Below are positions 44,078-53,398 of a stretch of DNA of 54,392 nucleotides, piece after piece. Under the pieces are notes generated by a model. The model was given only the letters and a program-made list of their open reading frames with translations, had not been told where the DNA came from and ran no database searches. Position 1 is the stretch's first letter; every line of letters begins with the position of its first letter. The translations under genes were made by a program, and so were the position numbers. The stretch lies in contig CAUJJL010000208.1 in NCBI GenBank assembly GCA_963205455.1, positions 1-54,392 on the forward strand, written 5' to 3'. Origin of the DNA: Verrucomicrobiota bacterium. GTDB lineage: Bacteria; Verrucomicrobiota; Verrucomicrobiia; Opitutales; Opitutaceae.

Positions 44078-45114
44078 TGAATCGCTCCCTGCGCCTGCTC
44101 CCTCTCGTTGTCCTTTCCACTCTGCTGTCGGTTTCTACGTCAATCGCGGCTGAACCTTCGCGGTTGAGCGAATACGAAGTCCTTCGATCCTTTCCTCCCG
44201 GCCGTCTTGCTTCGCTCAGCTCCGGTGACAAACCCGATGCCAAGGGATTTACTGGAGGCAACCGCGCAAATGGATTCTGGATCGAGGTGGGCCCGCAACG
44301 GGGTTCGTGCAGGGGCGTGATCGCAGCGGTGGTTGCCGGCGATCTCGCGCTTGCGGATGATTGCTGGCGCGGCATAGAGGTCGCATTTGCCCACCAGCGC
44401 GCAGACGGCGGATTCGACGCGATCGTCAAGCCGAACGGAAGCACCTCGCGCGACGGCCCGGCTGCCGTTGAGACGGCTTACTTCTTCCTGCAGGAGCTCG
44501 GTCGCGCCATTCTTGTCATTCGCCAATCTCCCTACGAAAACCATTTCCACGATCGCCTTGTTGCCCTCCATCCCAAGCTGCGCCGCGCCGCAGACTTCCT
44601 CCTCGCAGGCTATGACACCATCATTCCCAAGGTCGGCCACACGGTAAACCGGGTCATCATCGCGGCAAAGGCATTCGGTCTCTGCGGACTCGTACTCGAC
44701 GATTCGCGGATGATCGAAAAGTCACGTAAGTTGATTCAACATGCCCTCACGTTGCGCGACAAGGAAGGGGTGTTCATCGAACGCGGGGGACGCGATTCAA
44801 GCTACAATGTCGTTTCCATACTTTTTGGCCAGGTGCTGGCGCTCCACCTTCCCTTGCCCGCGTTTGAGGCCGCACTGCCCGCCGCTGTCGCATGGCAGGT
44901 GACCCGGATCCTGCCTTCCGGCGAGGTTGACCCCCGGGGAAATACCCGTACCGGTGTCGGATTGGAGCCGGATCCGTTCACAGGCAAGCCCAAGACCGTG
45001 AACTACACTGAAGTCGCGATGGCGCTCACCCTCTACGGAACGCTGCATGGGGACAAAGCGGTCCTGGCCGCCGCTGACCGCGTCTCTGCCTACAGGCAAG
45101 AGAACGGGAAATGA
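44077..45114 (+). CDS. Exported helical toroid protein, function unassigned
   Basis: A 345-residue protein with a signal peptide (MNRSLRLLPLVVLSTLLS). The rest is mostly helical with repeats such as CWRGIEVAFAHQRADGGFD, LRRAADFLLAGYD and YTEVAMALTLYGTLHG. The segment HTVNRVIIAAKAFG (188-201) parallels HTPNHRWVVCAALAG of the upstream protein. Unlike its neighbour it lacks the beta-sandwich half. It is coupled to the sulfatase by ATGA. A partner or product-processing enzyme for the lyase is inferred. Confidence 0.7.
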   Translation: MNRSLRLLPLVVLSTLLSVSTSIAAEPSRLSEYEVLRSFPPGRLASLSSGDKPDAKGFTGGNRANGFWIEVGPQRGSCRGVIAAVVAGDLALADDCWRGIEVAFAHQRADGGFDAIVKPNGSTSRDGPAAVETAYFFLQELGRAILVIRQSPYENHFHDRLVALHPKLRRAADFLLAGYDTIIPKVGHTVNRVIIAAKAFGLCGLVLDDSRMIEKSRKLIQHALTLRDKEGVFIERGGRDSSYNVVSILFGQVLALHLPLPAFEAALPAAVAWQVTRILPSGEVDPRGNTRTGVGLEPDPFTGKPKTVNYTEVAMALTLYGTLHGDKAVLAAADRVSAYRQENGK

Positions 45115-46703
45115 GACCACTTCCACATCTCTTCGGTCACGTCCGGCGTTTTCTGCTGGCAAGCCTGCTTCTCCATTACTTCTCAGCGAGTGGTGCCGCC
45201 GCAGCGCCCACCAATCGGCCGAACATCCTTGTCATCTTCGCTGACGATCTCGGCATCGGTGATGTCTCCTGCTACAATGCGCATAGCGCCTGGCGCACGC
45301 CTTGCATCGACCGCCTGGCGCGTGAGGGACTACAGTTCACCGACGCCCATTCCGCTTCTTCCCTCTGCACACCCAGTCGCTACGCGCTCCTTACGGGCCG
45401 CTATGCCTGGCGCGGACGCCTGAAAAATGGCGTGTTGAATGGCTACGGAAGGAGCCTGATCGAGCCGAAACGGGTGACGATCGCGGGGCTCCTGCGCGAT
45501 CACGGATACGCCACCGCGGCGATCGGGAAATGGCATCTCGGACTGGACTGGGAAATGAACGGCCCGGAAGAACAGGGCGTCGATTTCGCCCGCCCGTTCG
45601 CTGGCGGACCTTTGGCGCATGGTTTCCAACGTTTTTTTGGCATCAGCGCCTCACTCGACATGCCACCCTACGTGTGGCTGCGCGACGACCGTGCCACGGC
45701 ACTCCCGACAGGACAAATTGGCGACAGCGACGCACCGCGGCTCTGGCGAAGGGGACCAATCGCACCGGATTTCAAGATGGAAGACGTGCAGCCGCGCCTC
45801 ATCAAGGAGGCACTCGACTGGATTTCCCTGCACGCCCGTTCAGGTGACGATCAACCTTTCTTCCTCTATCTCGCCCTGGCCTCCCCGCACACGCCTGTCC
45901 TCCCGACCGGGAAGTTTGTCGGCAAGACCGGCGTGACGGCCTACGGGGATTTTGTCACCCAGGTCGATGCCGATGTCGGCCGGTTGATGGACGCCCTCGA
46001 ACGCCTCCATCTCGATCGAAACACACTCGTGGTCTTCACCTCCGACAACGGTTTCGCCCCGGCAGTCAGCGTGCCCGAGCACCTTCGGCATGGACACGAT
46101 CCGAGTGCAGGCTATCGCGGCTACAAGTCAGACCTCTTTGAAGGTGGCCATCGCATGCCCTTCATCGTGCGCTGGCCGGGGCATGTACCTGCAGGTAAAC
46201 GTACGTCTGCCCTGATCGGCCAACTCGACCTGTTCGCCACCTGCGCCGATCTGCTTGGCGCCCCGGTGCCAGGAGATGCCGCCGAGGACAGTATCAGTTT
46301 TCTGCCCCAGTTGCGCGGAGAGTCGGGGCGCGCGGCAAGGGAAACCTTGGTCAATCATTCCGGAGAAGGAAGGTTCGCGATACGCGAAGGCCGGTGGAAA
46401 CTTCTGCTCTGGCCCGGTTCGGGTGGCTGGAGTCCTCCCACGCCATCGCCGAGCCGGTGGCTCAAAGTTGAAGCGGCCGATCTGTCACTCTTGCCACCCT
46501 ACCAGCTCTACGATCTCGAAGCCGACCCCGCGGAAACCGACAATCTTGCGGATCGTCATCCGGAAATCGTGCAGCGCCTCGGCCGAAAGTTGCGCGACTG
46601 CATCACGAATGGCCGCAGCACACCCGGCCCACGCCACCCATGGGATCAGGCCGCCGCATGGCCGCAACTCGGGTGGATGAAGGACTTCTCGGATTCACCC
46701 TGA
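45111..46703 (+). CDS. Exported arylsulfatase-type sulfatase
   Basis: A 530-residue type I sulfatase with a signal peptide (about 1-32, ending SGAAAAPT). Metal residues are in IFADDLGIGD; the formylglycine motif is C86-T-P-S-R90 followed by YALLTG; AAIGKWHLGL and FTSDNGFAP complete the site. Overlap by ATGA couples it to the toroid protein. It probably removes sulfate from oligosaccharides of the same glycan. Preference among galactose, glucosamine or uronate sulfates is not readable. Confidence 0.93.
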   Translation: MRPLPHLFGHVRRFLLASLLLHYFSASGAAAAPTNRPNILVIFADDLGIGDVSCYNAHSAWRTPCIDRLAREGLQFTDAHSASSLCTPSRYALLTGRYAWRGRLKNGVLNGYGRSLIEPKRVTIAGLLRDHGYATAAIGKWHLGLDWEMNGPEEQGVDFARPFAGGPLAHGFQRFFGISASLDMPPYVWLRDDRATALPTGQIGDSDAPRLWRRGPIAPDFKMEDVQPRLIKEALDWISLHARSGDDQPFFLYLALASPHTPVLPTGKFVGKTGVTAYGDFVTQVDADVGRLMDALERLHLDRNTLVVFTSDNGFAPAVSVPEHLRHGHDPSAGYRGYKSDLFEGGHRMPFIVRWPGHVPAGKRTSALIGQLDLFATCADLLGAPVPGDAAEDSISFLPQLRGESGRAARETLVNHSGEGRFAIREGRWKLLLWPGSGGWSPPTPSPSRWLKVEAADLSLLPPYQLYDLEADPAETDNLADRHPEIVQRLGRKLRDCITNGRSTPGPRHPWDQAAAWPQLGWMKDFSDSP

Positions 46704-46722
46704 CGTTGCCGCGCCCGGAAGG

Positions 46723-46755
46723 GTGAGAGTGCATGAACGGCCACGAAACTCTCAC
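46723..46755 (+). terminator. Hairpin after sulfatase
   Basis: An 8-bp stem (GTGAGAGT / ACTCTCAC) with a 17-nt loop lies in the 114-nt gap between the sulfatase and the heparinase-type lyase. No T-run follows, so terminator function is doubtful. Confidence 0.25.
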
Positions 46756-46817
46756 GCGGGCCTTCGCGAGCGGCACCCAATCCATCCATCTCACTGTAGC
46801 CACCGATCCCTAATGAC

Positions 46818-49190
46818 ATGCCCCTCGGGAATCTGATCTTCAAACGATTCAACTGCCGCGGTATCGCGATCCTGATACTGGCCGGGGCTTCCACGATTTC
46901 TGATGCGGCTGAGCGCATCGACTTCGTGCTGCAGGACAAGTTATCCCGACCGGAGCCGTTTGCAGAATCGCGATTGCAGATAAATCCACCGAGCTTTCGC
47001 TGGCTGGCGGTGCGCGGGGCACAGGTCTACCGCATCGAGTGGTCGCGCCATGCCGATTTCAGCAAACGGGAAACGACGACGTCACAGCAACCTTTCTTCC
47101 GACCTCTGACACCCTTTGAGCCGGGCAAGTGGTACTGGCGGACCCGCGTAGAGTCGCCCTCACGAGGCGAATGGAGCAGCCCGAATGAATTCGAACTCCC
47201 GTCCTCACTCCCACGCTGGCCCTTGAAATCGTGGTCTGAGTACCTGGCCCGCATCCCCACAGGCCATCCTCGCGCTTTCGTGAGACAGGAGGAGCTTCCG
47301 ACGCTTCGGGCCCGTGCCAAGCGTCTGGGATCACGCCTGGAAACCTGGAAACAACGTGTTCGCTCCAGACTCGAGAAGCCGTATTCACTGGGAAAATACG
47401 AGACGAAGGTTCCTGCTGGCGCGATCGAACGGCCTGTCGGCCACCCTGATCGCAAACTGCTCATCTGGGCTTCAAAAGAGGCTGCCTACGAACTCGCCAC
47501 TCCAATTGGCGATGCAGCCTGGCTTTGGCTTGCCACGGGTGATCCGTATTTTCGTGATGCAGTCCGCCAGCGCACACTACTCGCCGCGCAGATGGACCCG
47601 GAGGGGTTTTTATCCGAACGCAACTCAGACTTTGGAAATGCTGCTATCGTCGTCGCCCTCGGATTGGCCTACGATTTCCTTCACGATCAATGGACAGCGG
47701 ACGAACGGCTTCTCATCCGGCTGGCGCTCGCAGCTCGTGCCCGGCCGATTTTTGAGCGCATGGCGGGAGCGTCCCAGTCGCTCATGCGTGGGCACGACTG
47801 GCAACACGCCTACCTGGATGCATTGACCGGAGCTCTCGCAATCTATGGCGAGGATCCCAGGGCGGCGGGATGGGTGGAAGCAGGGTTGCGCACCTTCAGC
47901 GCATTCTACCCGTGGTTTGGTGGCAACGATGGAGGCTCGTTCGAGGGGATGAAGTATTACCACGCCACCGAATTGCTGCCTCATCTCAAGACACTGGACC
48001 TCTTCCGCACGGCATTCGGGCTCGCTCTTGAAGAGGGCAATCCCTGGTTTCGTGCAACGCCCTACTACCTGATCTATGCGTTCCCACCCGGCAGCACGTG
48101 GGCGCGGCTCGGCGATACCAATACCGGCGAAACGGATCTCGATGACAATACCGCCCAGCCGCGGGGACGAGCCCGGCTTGCCGCCAACCGCATGGCAACA
48201 CTGTACTCCAACGGTCACGCCGCCGCCTACGCTGCCAACCTGCCGGCCGACGATACTGTGCCCGGGATTGGCGAGTTGCTCCGCTGGTCTGAACCCACCC
48301 AGGTCCAGCCTCTTTCTCTGGAATCCCTGGCACCATCGCGATTCTTCGCGGACATCGGGGCGGTGTTCACGCACTCCGCCTACACGCGTCCCGAGGACAA
48401 CGTGCGCTTCGTGTTCCACTCCGGCCCCTATGGCGCCTTTGGTCACGGCCATGCAGACCAGAACAGCTTTCACATCATCGCCTACAACGAGGATCTCCTC
48501 CTCGATTCAGGTTACTTCACCCCCGCAGGTGACCCCCATCGCCAGCAGTGGAGTGTGCAAACACGCGCGCACAACACGCTGCTGGTGGATGGCACCGGAC
48601 AGCCCTATGGCAACAACCGCGGCCACGGTCGCGTGCGACATTACGAAGCGCATGATCACTGGGTGTACTGGGTCGGGGCGGCAGAGCACGCCTATCCCGA
48701 GGCTCCGCTTGAGCGTTTCGACAGGCACGTGGTGTGGCTCCGCGGTGGGCCTGTCGAAACCTACGTGATTCTCGACGACGTGCGCGCGGCGGACAACACA
48801 CCGCGTCGCTTTGATTGGCTTCTGCACGCTCCGAAACAAATGGAGGTGGACGAACAGGCACAGCGTGTCGTTGTCAGAGCGGAGCGCGGCGAAGCAGCAA
48901 TTTCATGGCTCGAGCCGAGAAACCTCCGGTTCCAACAGGACAATGACTTTGGGGGGCATCCCGCGATCTATTGGCGCATGGGTAAGAACCTTCGCCTGCC
49001 GGACCAGTGGCATCTCAAAGCAACACCAGCATCCGCGGTGGATCAGCGCTTCCTTGTCGTTGTCCAGGTGTCGCCTCTGGGCACTGAAAAGCCAACCGTG
49101 ATTGCGACCGGAGGCGGCTTGCGCACGGGCAAATGGGATTTGAATTTCAACGAAGCAAGGCGGTTGATGACAGTAACGCCGGTGCCTTGA
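46818..49190 (+). CDS. Exported heparinase II/III-type polysaccharide lyase
   Basis: A 790-residue protein with a signal peptide (about 10-31). A fibronectin-like beta domain (about 50-130, WYWRTRVES) is followed by an (alpha/alpha) toroid (about 150-480, with LIWASKEAAYELA, RGHDWQHAYLDAL and GMKYYHATEL) and a heparinase II/III beta-sandwich carrying GHGHADQNSF (542-551) and LLLDSGYF. This matches the heparinase II/III family with a DUF4962-type N-terminus. Catalytic candidates are the His residues of HDWQH and Tyr of KYYH. It cleaves a uronic-acid polysaccharide by beta-elimination; which one is unknown. Confidence 0.88.
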   Translation: MPLGNLIFKRFNCRGIAILILAGASTISDAAERIDFVLQDKLSRPEPFAESRLQINPPSFRWLAVRGAQVYRIEWSRHADFSKRETTTSQQPFFRPLTPFEPGKWYWRTRVESPSRGEWSSPNEFELPSSLPRWPLKSWSEYLARIPTGHPRAFVRQEELPTLRARAKRLGSRLETWKQRVRSRLEKPYSLGKYETKVPAGAIERPVGHPDRKLLIWASKEAAYELATPIGDAAWLWLATGDPYFRDAVRQRTLLAAQMDPEGFLSERNSDFGNAAIVVALGLAYDFLHDQWTADERLLIRLALAARARPIFERMAGASQSLMRGHDWQHAYLDALTGALAIYGEDPRAAGWVEAGLRTFSAFYPWFGGNDGGSFEGMKYYHATELLPHLKTLDLFRTAFGLALEEGNPWFRATPYYLIYAFPPGSTWARLGDTNTGETDLDDNTAQPRGRARLAANRMATLYSNGHAAAYAANLPADDTVPGIGELLRWSEPTQVQPLSLESLAPSRFFADIGAVFTHSAYTRPEDNVRFVFHSGPYGAFGHGHADQNSFHIIAYNEDLLLDSGYFTPAGDPHRQQWSVQTRAHNTLLVDGTGQPYGNNRGHGRVRHYEAHDHWVYWVGAAEHAYPEAPLERFDRHVVWLRGGPVETYVILDDVRAADNTPRRFDWLLHAPKQMEVDEQAQRVVVRAERGEAAISWLEPRNLRFQQDNDFGGHPAIYWRMGKNLRLPDQWHLKATPASAVDQRFLVVVQVSPLGTEKPTVIATGGGLRTGKWDLNFNEARRLMTVTPVP

Positions 49191-49203
49191 TGCCTTTCAC
49201 ATC

Positions 49204-50274
49204 ATGACCATGTCCTTCAGCAGAGTACTCCCCACACTAGCCACGTTCCTGATCGGCCACTGTCTGGCGCATGCGTCTCCCTCTGTCATTCGCGCGACAC
49301 GGATGCTGGACCGGCCCATTGTTGCGCCGGCAATGCTGCCTGGCGACGACGGTGAAAGCATCAATGGACCCTCCCTCATTCGCGTGCCGGATTGGGTGCA
49401 GAATCGACTGGGTCGCTACTACCTCTATTTCGCCCACCACAATGGAAAATACATCCGATTCGCCCACGCGGATGATATCGCCGGTCCATGGACCCTCGTG
49501 CAGGGTGGATTGTTGCCGCTGGCCGATCAGAAGGTCTTGCGCGGTCATATTGCTTCGCCGGAGGCCGTGATCGACGACGAGACCAGGCAGATCTATCTGT
49601 TCACCCACGGACCTCCGCGGGAGGGCGGCGGCTCGCAGATATCCACGGTGGCTGTTTCCTCGGATGGTCGGACATTTCGCGACCTGGGCGTCGTCGTGGG
49701 CCCCGCCTATCTTCGTGTCTTTCGTCAGGGCAGTACCTGGTATGCCCTCAACGGCTCCGGCAGATTGCTCCAAACGAAAGAACTCGGCACGCCCTTCCAG
49801 CCGGTGGGACAAATCATCGGCCAGGATATCCTCGATGCGCTTGATCCGTGGCTGCGCGGCGAACCCCGCGCGACACCGCCCGAGCGTCGTCCGAAAGAGG
49901 GTGATGGACGCTACGACATCCGCCATGTCGGCACCGATCTCCACGATGGCTGCCTTTTCGTTTACTTCTCCTGTCTCAATCACCGACCCGAACGCATCAT
50001 CGCCACGAAAGTCGAACTGCGCGGACCACCTGTGACATGGCGGGCGAGCGGTGTGTTCGAGGTGCTCCAACCCGAGCGCCCGTGGGAAGGCGCCGACCTG
50101 CCGCTCGCCTACTCTCGCGGCGGAAGCACGATCAAGTACGGCTACAATCGTGTGCGCGAGTTGCGCGACCCGATGGTGTACCGAGACGGCGACGATGCCT
50201 GGTTACTCTATTCCGTCGCTGGCGAATACGGCCTCGGCCTCGCAAAGCTCCACTATGAGGCCGCAAAGCCATGA
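49204..50274 (+). CDS. Exported beta-propeller protein, GH43/GH32-like
   Basis: A 356-residue protein with a signal peptide (about 4-24). The blades show repeated patterns like YYLYFAHHNGKYIRFAHAD, IYLFTHGP, WYALNGSG and WLLYSVAGEYGLG, the form of five-bladed GH43/GH32 glycosidases. Clear catalytic acid and base could not be fixed; INGPSLIRV and SPEAVIDD are candidate sites. It starts 13 nt after the lyase stop and ends the plus-strand operon. It may be a glycosidase acting on lyase products or a substrate-binding propeller. Confidence 0.75.
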   Translation: MTMSFSRVLPTLATFLIGHCLAHASPSVIRATRMLDRPIVAPAMLPGDDGESINGPSLIRVPDWVQNRLGRYYLYFAHHNGKYIRFAHADDIAGPWTLVQGGLLPLADQKVLRGHIASPEAVIDDETRQIYLFTHGPPREGGGSQISTVAVSSDGRTFRDLGVVVGPAYLRVFRQGSTWYALNGSGRLLQTKELGTPFQPVGQIIGQDILDALDPWLRGEPRATPPERRPKEGDGRYDIRHVGTDLHDGCLFVYFSCLNHRPERIIATKVELRGPPVTWRASGVFEVLQPERPWEGADLPLAYSRGGSTIKYGYNRVRELRDPMVYRDGDDAWLLYSVAGEYGLGLAKLHYEAAKP

Positions 50275-50312
50275 TATGATCGGCGGGAAAATTCTCATTC
50301 GAACTCTTGATC

Positions 50313-50327
50313 CGGCCGAAGCGGCCG
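50313..50327. terminator. Hairpin between convergent operons
   Basis: CGGCCG-AAG-CGGCCG forms a 6-bp GC-only stem in the 80-nt gap between two converging genes. It has no T-run but is positioned as a bidirectional stop. Confidence 0.35.
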
Positions 50328-50354
50328 CCTCTGCTTGAAATCTTGTCGGGCGAC

Positions 50355-51494
50355 TCAATCAAGGGTCTGTCGATAGCGTTTTATGCCGATAGCCAAGGCG
50401 ACGACGAAGAAAAGCAGCAGAGGCCAGAGTTCGGGGGCTATCTCGACCAGACCGTTGCCCTTCAACAGAATTCCGCGGACCATGCGCAGGAAATGGGTGA
50501 GCGGCAGGCACGTGCCGAGCCATTGGGCCCACTCGGGCATGCCGCGGAAGGGGAACATGAAACCGGACAGGAGGATCGAAGGCAGGAAAAAGAAGAACGC
50601 CATCTGCACAGCCTGCAGTTGATTCCTGGCCAGGGTGGAAAACGTGATGCCCATTGCGAGATTCGCCGCAATGAATAGAAACGCGACGCCGTATAGCAGG
50701 CTGAGGCTGCCCGCCAGAGGCACATCAAAGATATAACGTGCCGCCAGCAGGATAAGCGTGAGCTGGATGTAGCCCACCACGATATAGGGCACGATCTTCC
50801 CCAGCATGACCTCGACCGGACGCACCGGCGTCGCAAGCAGGTTCTCCATGGTGCCGCGTTCGCGTTCACGTGTGATCACCAGCGAGGTAATGACCACCAT
50901 CGTCATCGTGAGCACGACGCCCATCAGGCCGGGCACGATGTTGTATTGTGTGTTGTTCTCGGGGTTGTAGTGCGCGTGAACCTGAAAATTGACCGGCGCC
51001 ACGGAGTCGCGCAGCGCTGCCAGCGGACCCTTGAGATCATGATCAAGCACCTTGCCAGCGAGGGCACGAAGCGTCGAAACAGCCGGTCCAACCGCGGAGG
51101 GATCAGTGGCATCGGTTTCCACGAGCACGTTTGGCGACAGGCCGCGCAGCAGACGGCGCGAAAAGTCGACCGGGATGTTGATCACGAACTGCACTTTTCC
51201 GAGCTGAAGCAGCCGCTGGGTTTCCTCCTCCGTGGCCGTCACCGTCGTGACTTGAAAATAGTCGCTGTTCTGAAGCGCGGCAACGAGCGTGCGGGCGAAT
51301 GGCCCCATATCCGCGTTGCGAATGGCAGTCGGCAGGTGACGCGGATCTGAATTGATCGCGAAACCAAAAAGCATCAACTGCATCAGCGGGATGCCGACCA
51401 TCATGCCGAAAGTCACGCGGTCGCGCCACATCTGGATGAACTCCTTCACGACCAGTGCCCAAAGCCGGTAAGACGCAAAACGGTTCGAGCTCAT
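50355..51494 (-). CDS. ABC-2 type efflux permease, YbhR/YbhS-like
   Basis: A 379-residue inner-membrane permease: one N-terminal span (VGIPLMQLMLFGFAI), a large periplasmic loop (about 50-175) and five C-terminal spans. The segment ITRERERGTMENLLATPVRP is the ABC-2 signature of YbhR/YbhS/YhhJ exporters. ATGA overlap couples it to the ATPase gene. It probably exports drugs or hydrophobic compounds together with the lipoprotein adaptor. Only one permease gene is present, so a homodimer is inferred. Confidence 0.88.
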   Translation of the reverse strand: MSSNRFASYRLWALVVKEFIQMWRDRVTFGMMVGIPLMQLMLFGFAINSDPRHLPTAIRNADMGPFARTLVAALQNSDYFQVTTVTATEEETQRLLQLGKVQFVINIPVDFSRRLLRGLSPNVLVETDATDPSAVGPAVSTLRALAGKVLDHDLKGPLAALRDSVAPVNFQVHAHYNPENNTQYNIVPGLMGVVLTMTMVVITSLVITRERERGTMENLLATPVRPVEVMLGKIVPYIVVGYIQLTLILLAARYIFDVPLAGSLSLLYGVAFLFIAANLAMGITFSTLARNQLQAVQMAFFFFLPSILLSGFMFPFRGMPEWAQWLGTCLPLTHFLRMVRGILLKGNGLVEIAPELWPLLLFFVVALAIGIKRYRQTLD

Positions 51495-52417
51495 GTGAAG
51501 TTGTCGCGAGAACCGCTCATCAGGCTGATGAACACGTCCTCAAGTCCGCTGCGGACACGCGCCCATTCGTGACGCGCATCGCGCTCGGCAGCAATGGCCG
51601 CTTCAAGGAGTGTGGCATTGCGTCCGCTCACATGCAGCGTGTTACCGAAAGCGACAACCTGCTCCACGCCTTCGCGCCCGCGCAAACGCCTGGCCAGGTG
51701 GTGAAGGTCGGGCCCGCTTACGCTCCAGGTCGTGAGCCCCGCCGAAGCGACGACCTCCGAGACCGTGCCACGGGTTAGCAGTTCACCGTAGGCTAGGTAG
51801 CCGAGTCGATGGCAACGCTCAGCCTCATCCATGTAGTGCGTGGTGATGAGCACGGTCAGGCCTTCGGCAGCAAGATCATGGATCTCCTCCCAGAAATCGC
51901 GCCGCGCCTTCGGATCGACGCCTGCGGTCGGTTCATCCAGGAGCAGGAGCCGCGGCGAATGAATGAGACACGCGGCAAGCGCGAGGCGTTGTTTCCATCC
52001 TCCTGAGAGTTCACCCGCAAGTTGGCGGCGGCGGTTCTGAAGTCCCAGGCGCTCAAGGCTGCGCGCAACGGCCTCGCGTCGATCCGGCACGGCATACACG
52101 CGCGCGATAAAATCGAGGTTTTCCGCAATGGTGAGATCCTCATAATAACTGAAACGCTGCGTCATGTAGCCGACCTGACGCCTGATCTCTGCCTGCTGTC
52201 TGAGCACGTCGAAGCCAAGACAGGTTCCCGAACCCGCATCGGGGGTGAGCAGGCCACAGAGCATGCGGATAAACGTGGTCTTTCCGCTGCCGTTCGGTCC
52301 GAGAAAGCCGTAGATCTCACCTCGCTCCACCTTCAGGTCTATGCCGTTGACAACGGTTTTGTTGCCGAAGCGCTTGACCACGCCGCTGACGTCGATGACG
52401 AGTTCGCGCGCGTTCAT
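51491..52417 (-). CDS. ABC exporter ATP-binding protein, YbhF-like single domain
   Basis: A 308-residue ATPase with Walker A GPNGSGKTT, signature LSGGWKQRL, Walker B LLLLDEPTAGVD and the switch His in LITTHYMDEAERC. A C-terminal DrrA-type extension follows. E. coli YbhF has two ATPase domains; this one has only one, so a homodimer is expected. It lies 6 nt after the adaptor gene and overlaps the permease by ATGA. Confidence 0.92.
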   Translation of the reverse strand: MNARELVIDVSGVVKRFGNKTVVNGIDLKVERGEIYGFLGPNGSGKTTFIRMLCGLLTPDAGSGTCLGFDVLRQQAEIRRQVGYMTQRFSYYEDLTIAENLDFIARVYAVPDRREAVARSLERLGLQNRRRQLAGELSGGWKQRLALAACLIHSPRLLLLDEPTAGVDPKARRDFWEEIHDLAAEGLTVLITTHYMDEAERCHRLGYLAYGELLTRGTVSEVVASAGLTTWSVSGPDLHHLARRLRGREGVEQVVAFGNTLHVSGRNATLLEAAIAAERDARHEWARVRSGLEDVFISLMSGSRDNFT

Positions 52418-52423
52418 GACGCC

Positions 52424-53398
52424 TTACTCCGCACGCGTCACGTCAACCGGCTGGCCAGGATGGAGATCACCAGCATCGGCAGGCGGGAGCGAGGCCTCGA
52501 CCATGAAGCTTAGTTTCGCGCGGTTCTCGCGATTGTAGAGAACAGGCGGCGTGAATTCAGGCTGCGGCGACAGATAGGAAACACGGCCCGTGAGGGACAC
52601 GGGGCGGCCGTCGATGCGGACACGTACAGGCTGGCCGACGCGCAATGTGGCGTATTCAGTCTCCGGTACAAAAAATCGCACCTTCAGATTGGCAGGCGGC
52701 AACAGCACGACAACAGGGCGGGCCGCGGCAACAAATTCACCGGGACGGTACAGCGTGTCATACACGAGCGCATCCTGCAAAGCGCACTGGCTCTTCTGGG
52801 TTACGCTCCACTCAGCGCCGGCAAGCGCAGCCCGCGCCGCCGCCACCCTCGCCTCAGCCGCAACGATGGCATCGCTGCGTCCGCCGAGGCGCATCGTCTC
52901 CAGCTGTGCAGCGAGTTCGTCGATGGCATGCAGGTCCAGTTCGTGGGCCACGCGTGCCCGATCGTAGACCTCGATGGAACTTGCCCCCGCGGCGCGCAAC
53001 TGTTCCTGGCGTGTGAGTTCCTTGGCAGAAAGATCCGCCGCGGCGCGTGACTGCTCCAGCCGCGCTTCGATCGCCGCGATTTCGCTCGGTCGCGCGCCCT
53101 TGCGAAGGTCGGCCAGTTGCGCCTCCGCCCCCCGCAATTGGTCGGCGGCCTGGCGCTGTGCTGCCTGCTCGGCGACAGCGTCCAGGGCAAACAGCGGCGC
53201 CCCGGCGGCCACACGATCGCCCCGCGCAACGGCCAGCGTTTCGAGGCGGCCGGGGAGCGGCGAAGCGACATAGACAAATTCTCCCTCGCAATAGCCTTGC
53301 CAGCCGCGTTCCGGTGGTCGGTTGCAGGCGCCTAGCACCAATGCAAGTCCGCCCGCGATCAGCAGCACCAGGGGCCTAATGGGGAAACAGCTTTTCAT
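52424..53398 (-). CDS. Membrane-fusion lipoprotein of efflux system, YbhG/HlyD-like
   Basis: A 324-residue adaptor protein. The N-terminus (MKSCFPIRPLVLLIAGGLALVLGAC) has a lipobox LGAC, so it is probably a lipoprotein. The lipoyl-like half motif EGEFVYVASPLPGRLETLAVARGDRVAAG precedes a long helical hairpin (about 75-200) and the second half plus beta-barrel (VRFFVPETEYATLRVG). The start at 53398 overlaps the regulator gene by 23 nt and is preceded closely by AAGGA. It connects the ABC exporter to the outer membrane. Confidence 0.88.
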   Translation of the reverse strand: MKSCFPIRPLVLLIAGGLALVLGACNRPPERGWQGYCEGEFVYVASPLPGRLETLAVARGDRVAAGAPLFALDAVAEQAAQRQAADQLRGAEAQLADLRKGARPSEIAAIEARLEQSRAAADLSAKELTRQEQLRAAGASSIEVYDRARVAHELDLHAIDELAAQLETMRLGGRSDAIVAAEARVAAARAALAGAEWSVTQKSQCALQDALVYDTLYRPGEFVAAARPVVVLLPPANLKVRFFVPETEYATLRVGQPVRVRIDGRPVSLTGRVSYLSPQPEFTPPVLYNRENRAKLSFMVEASLPPADAGDLHPGQPVDVTRAE

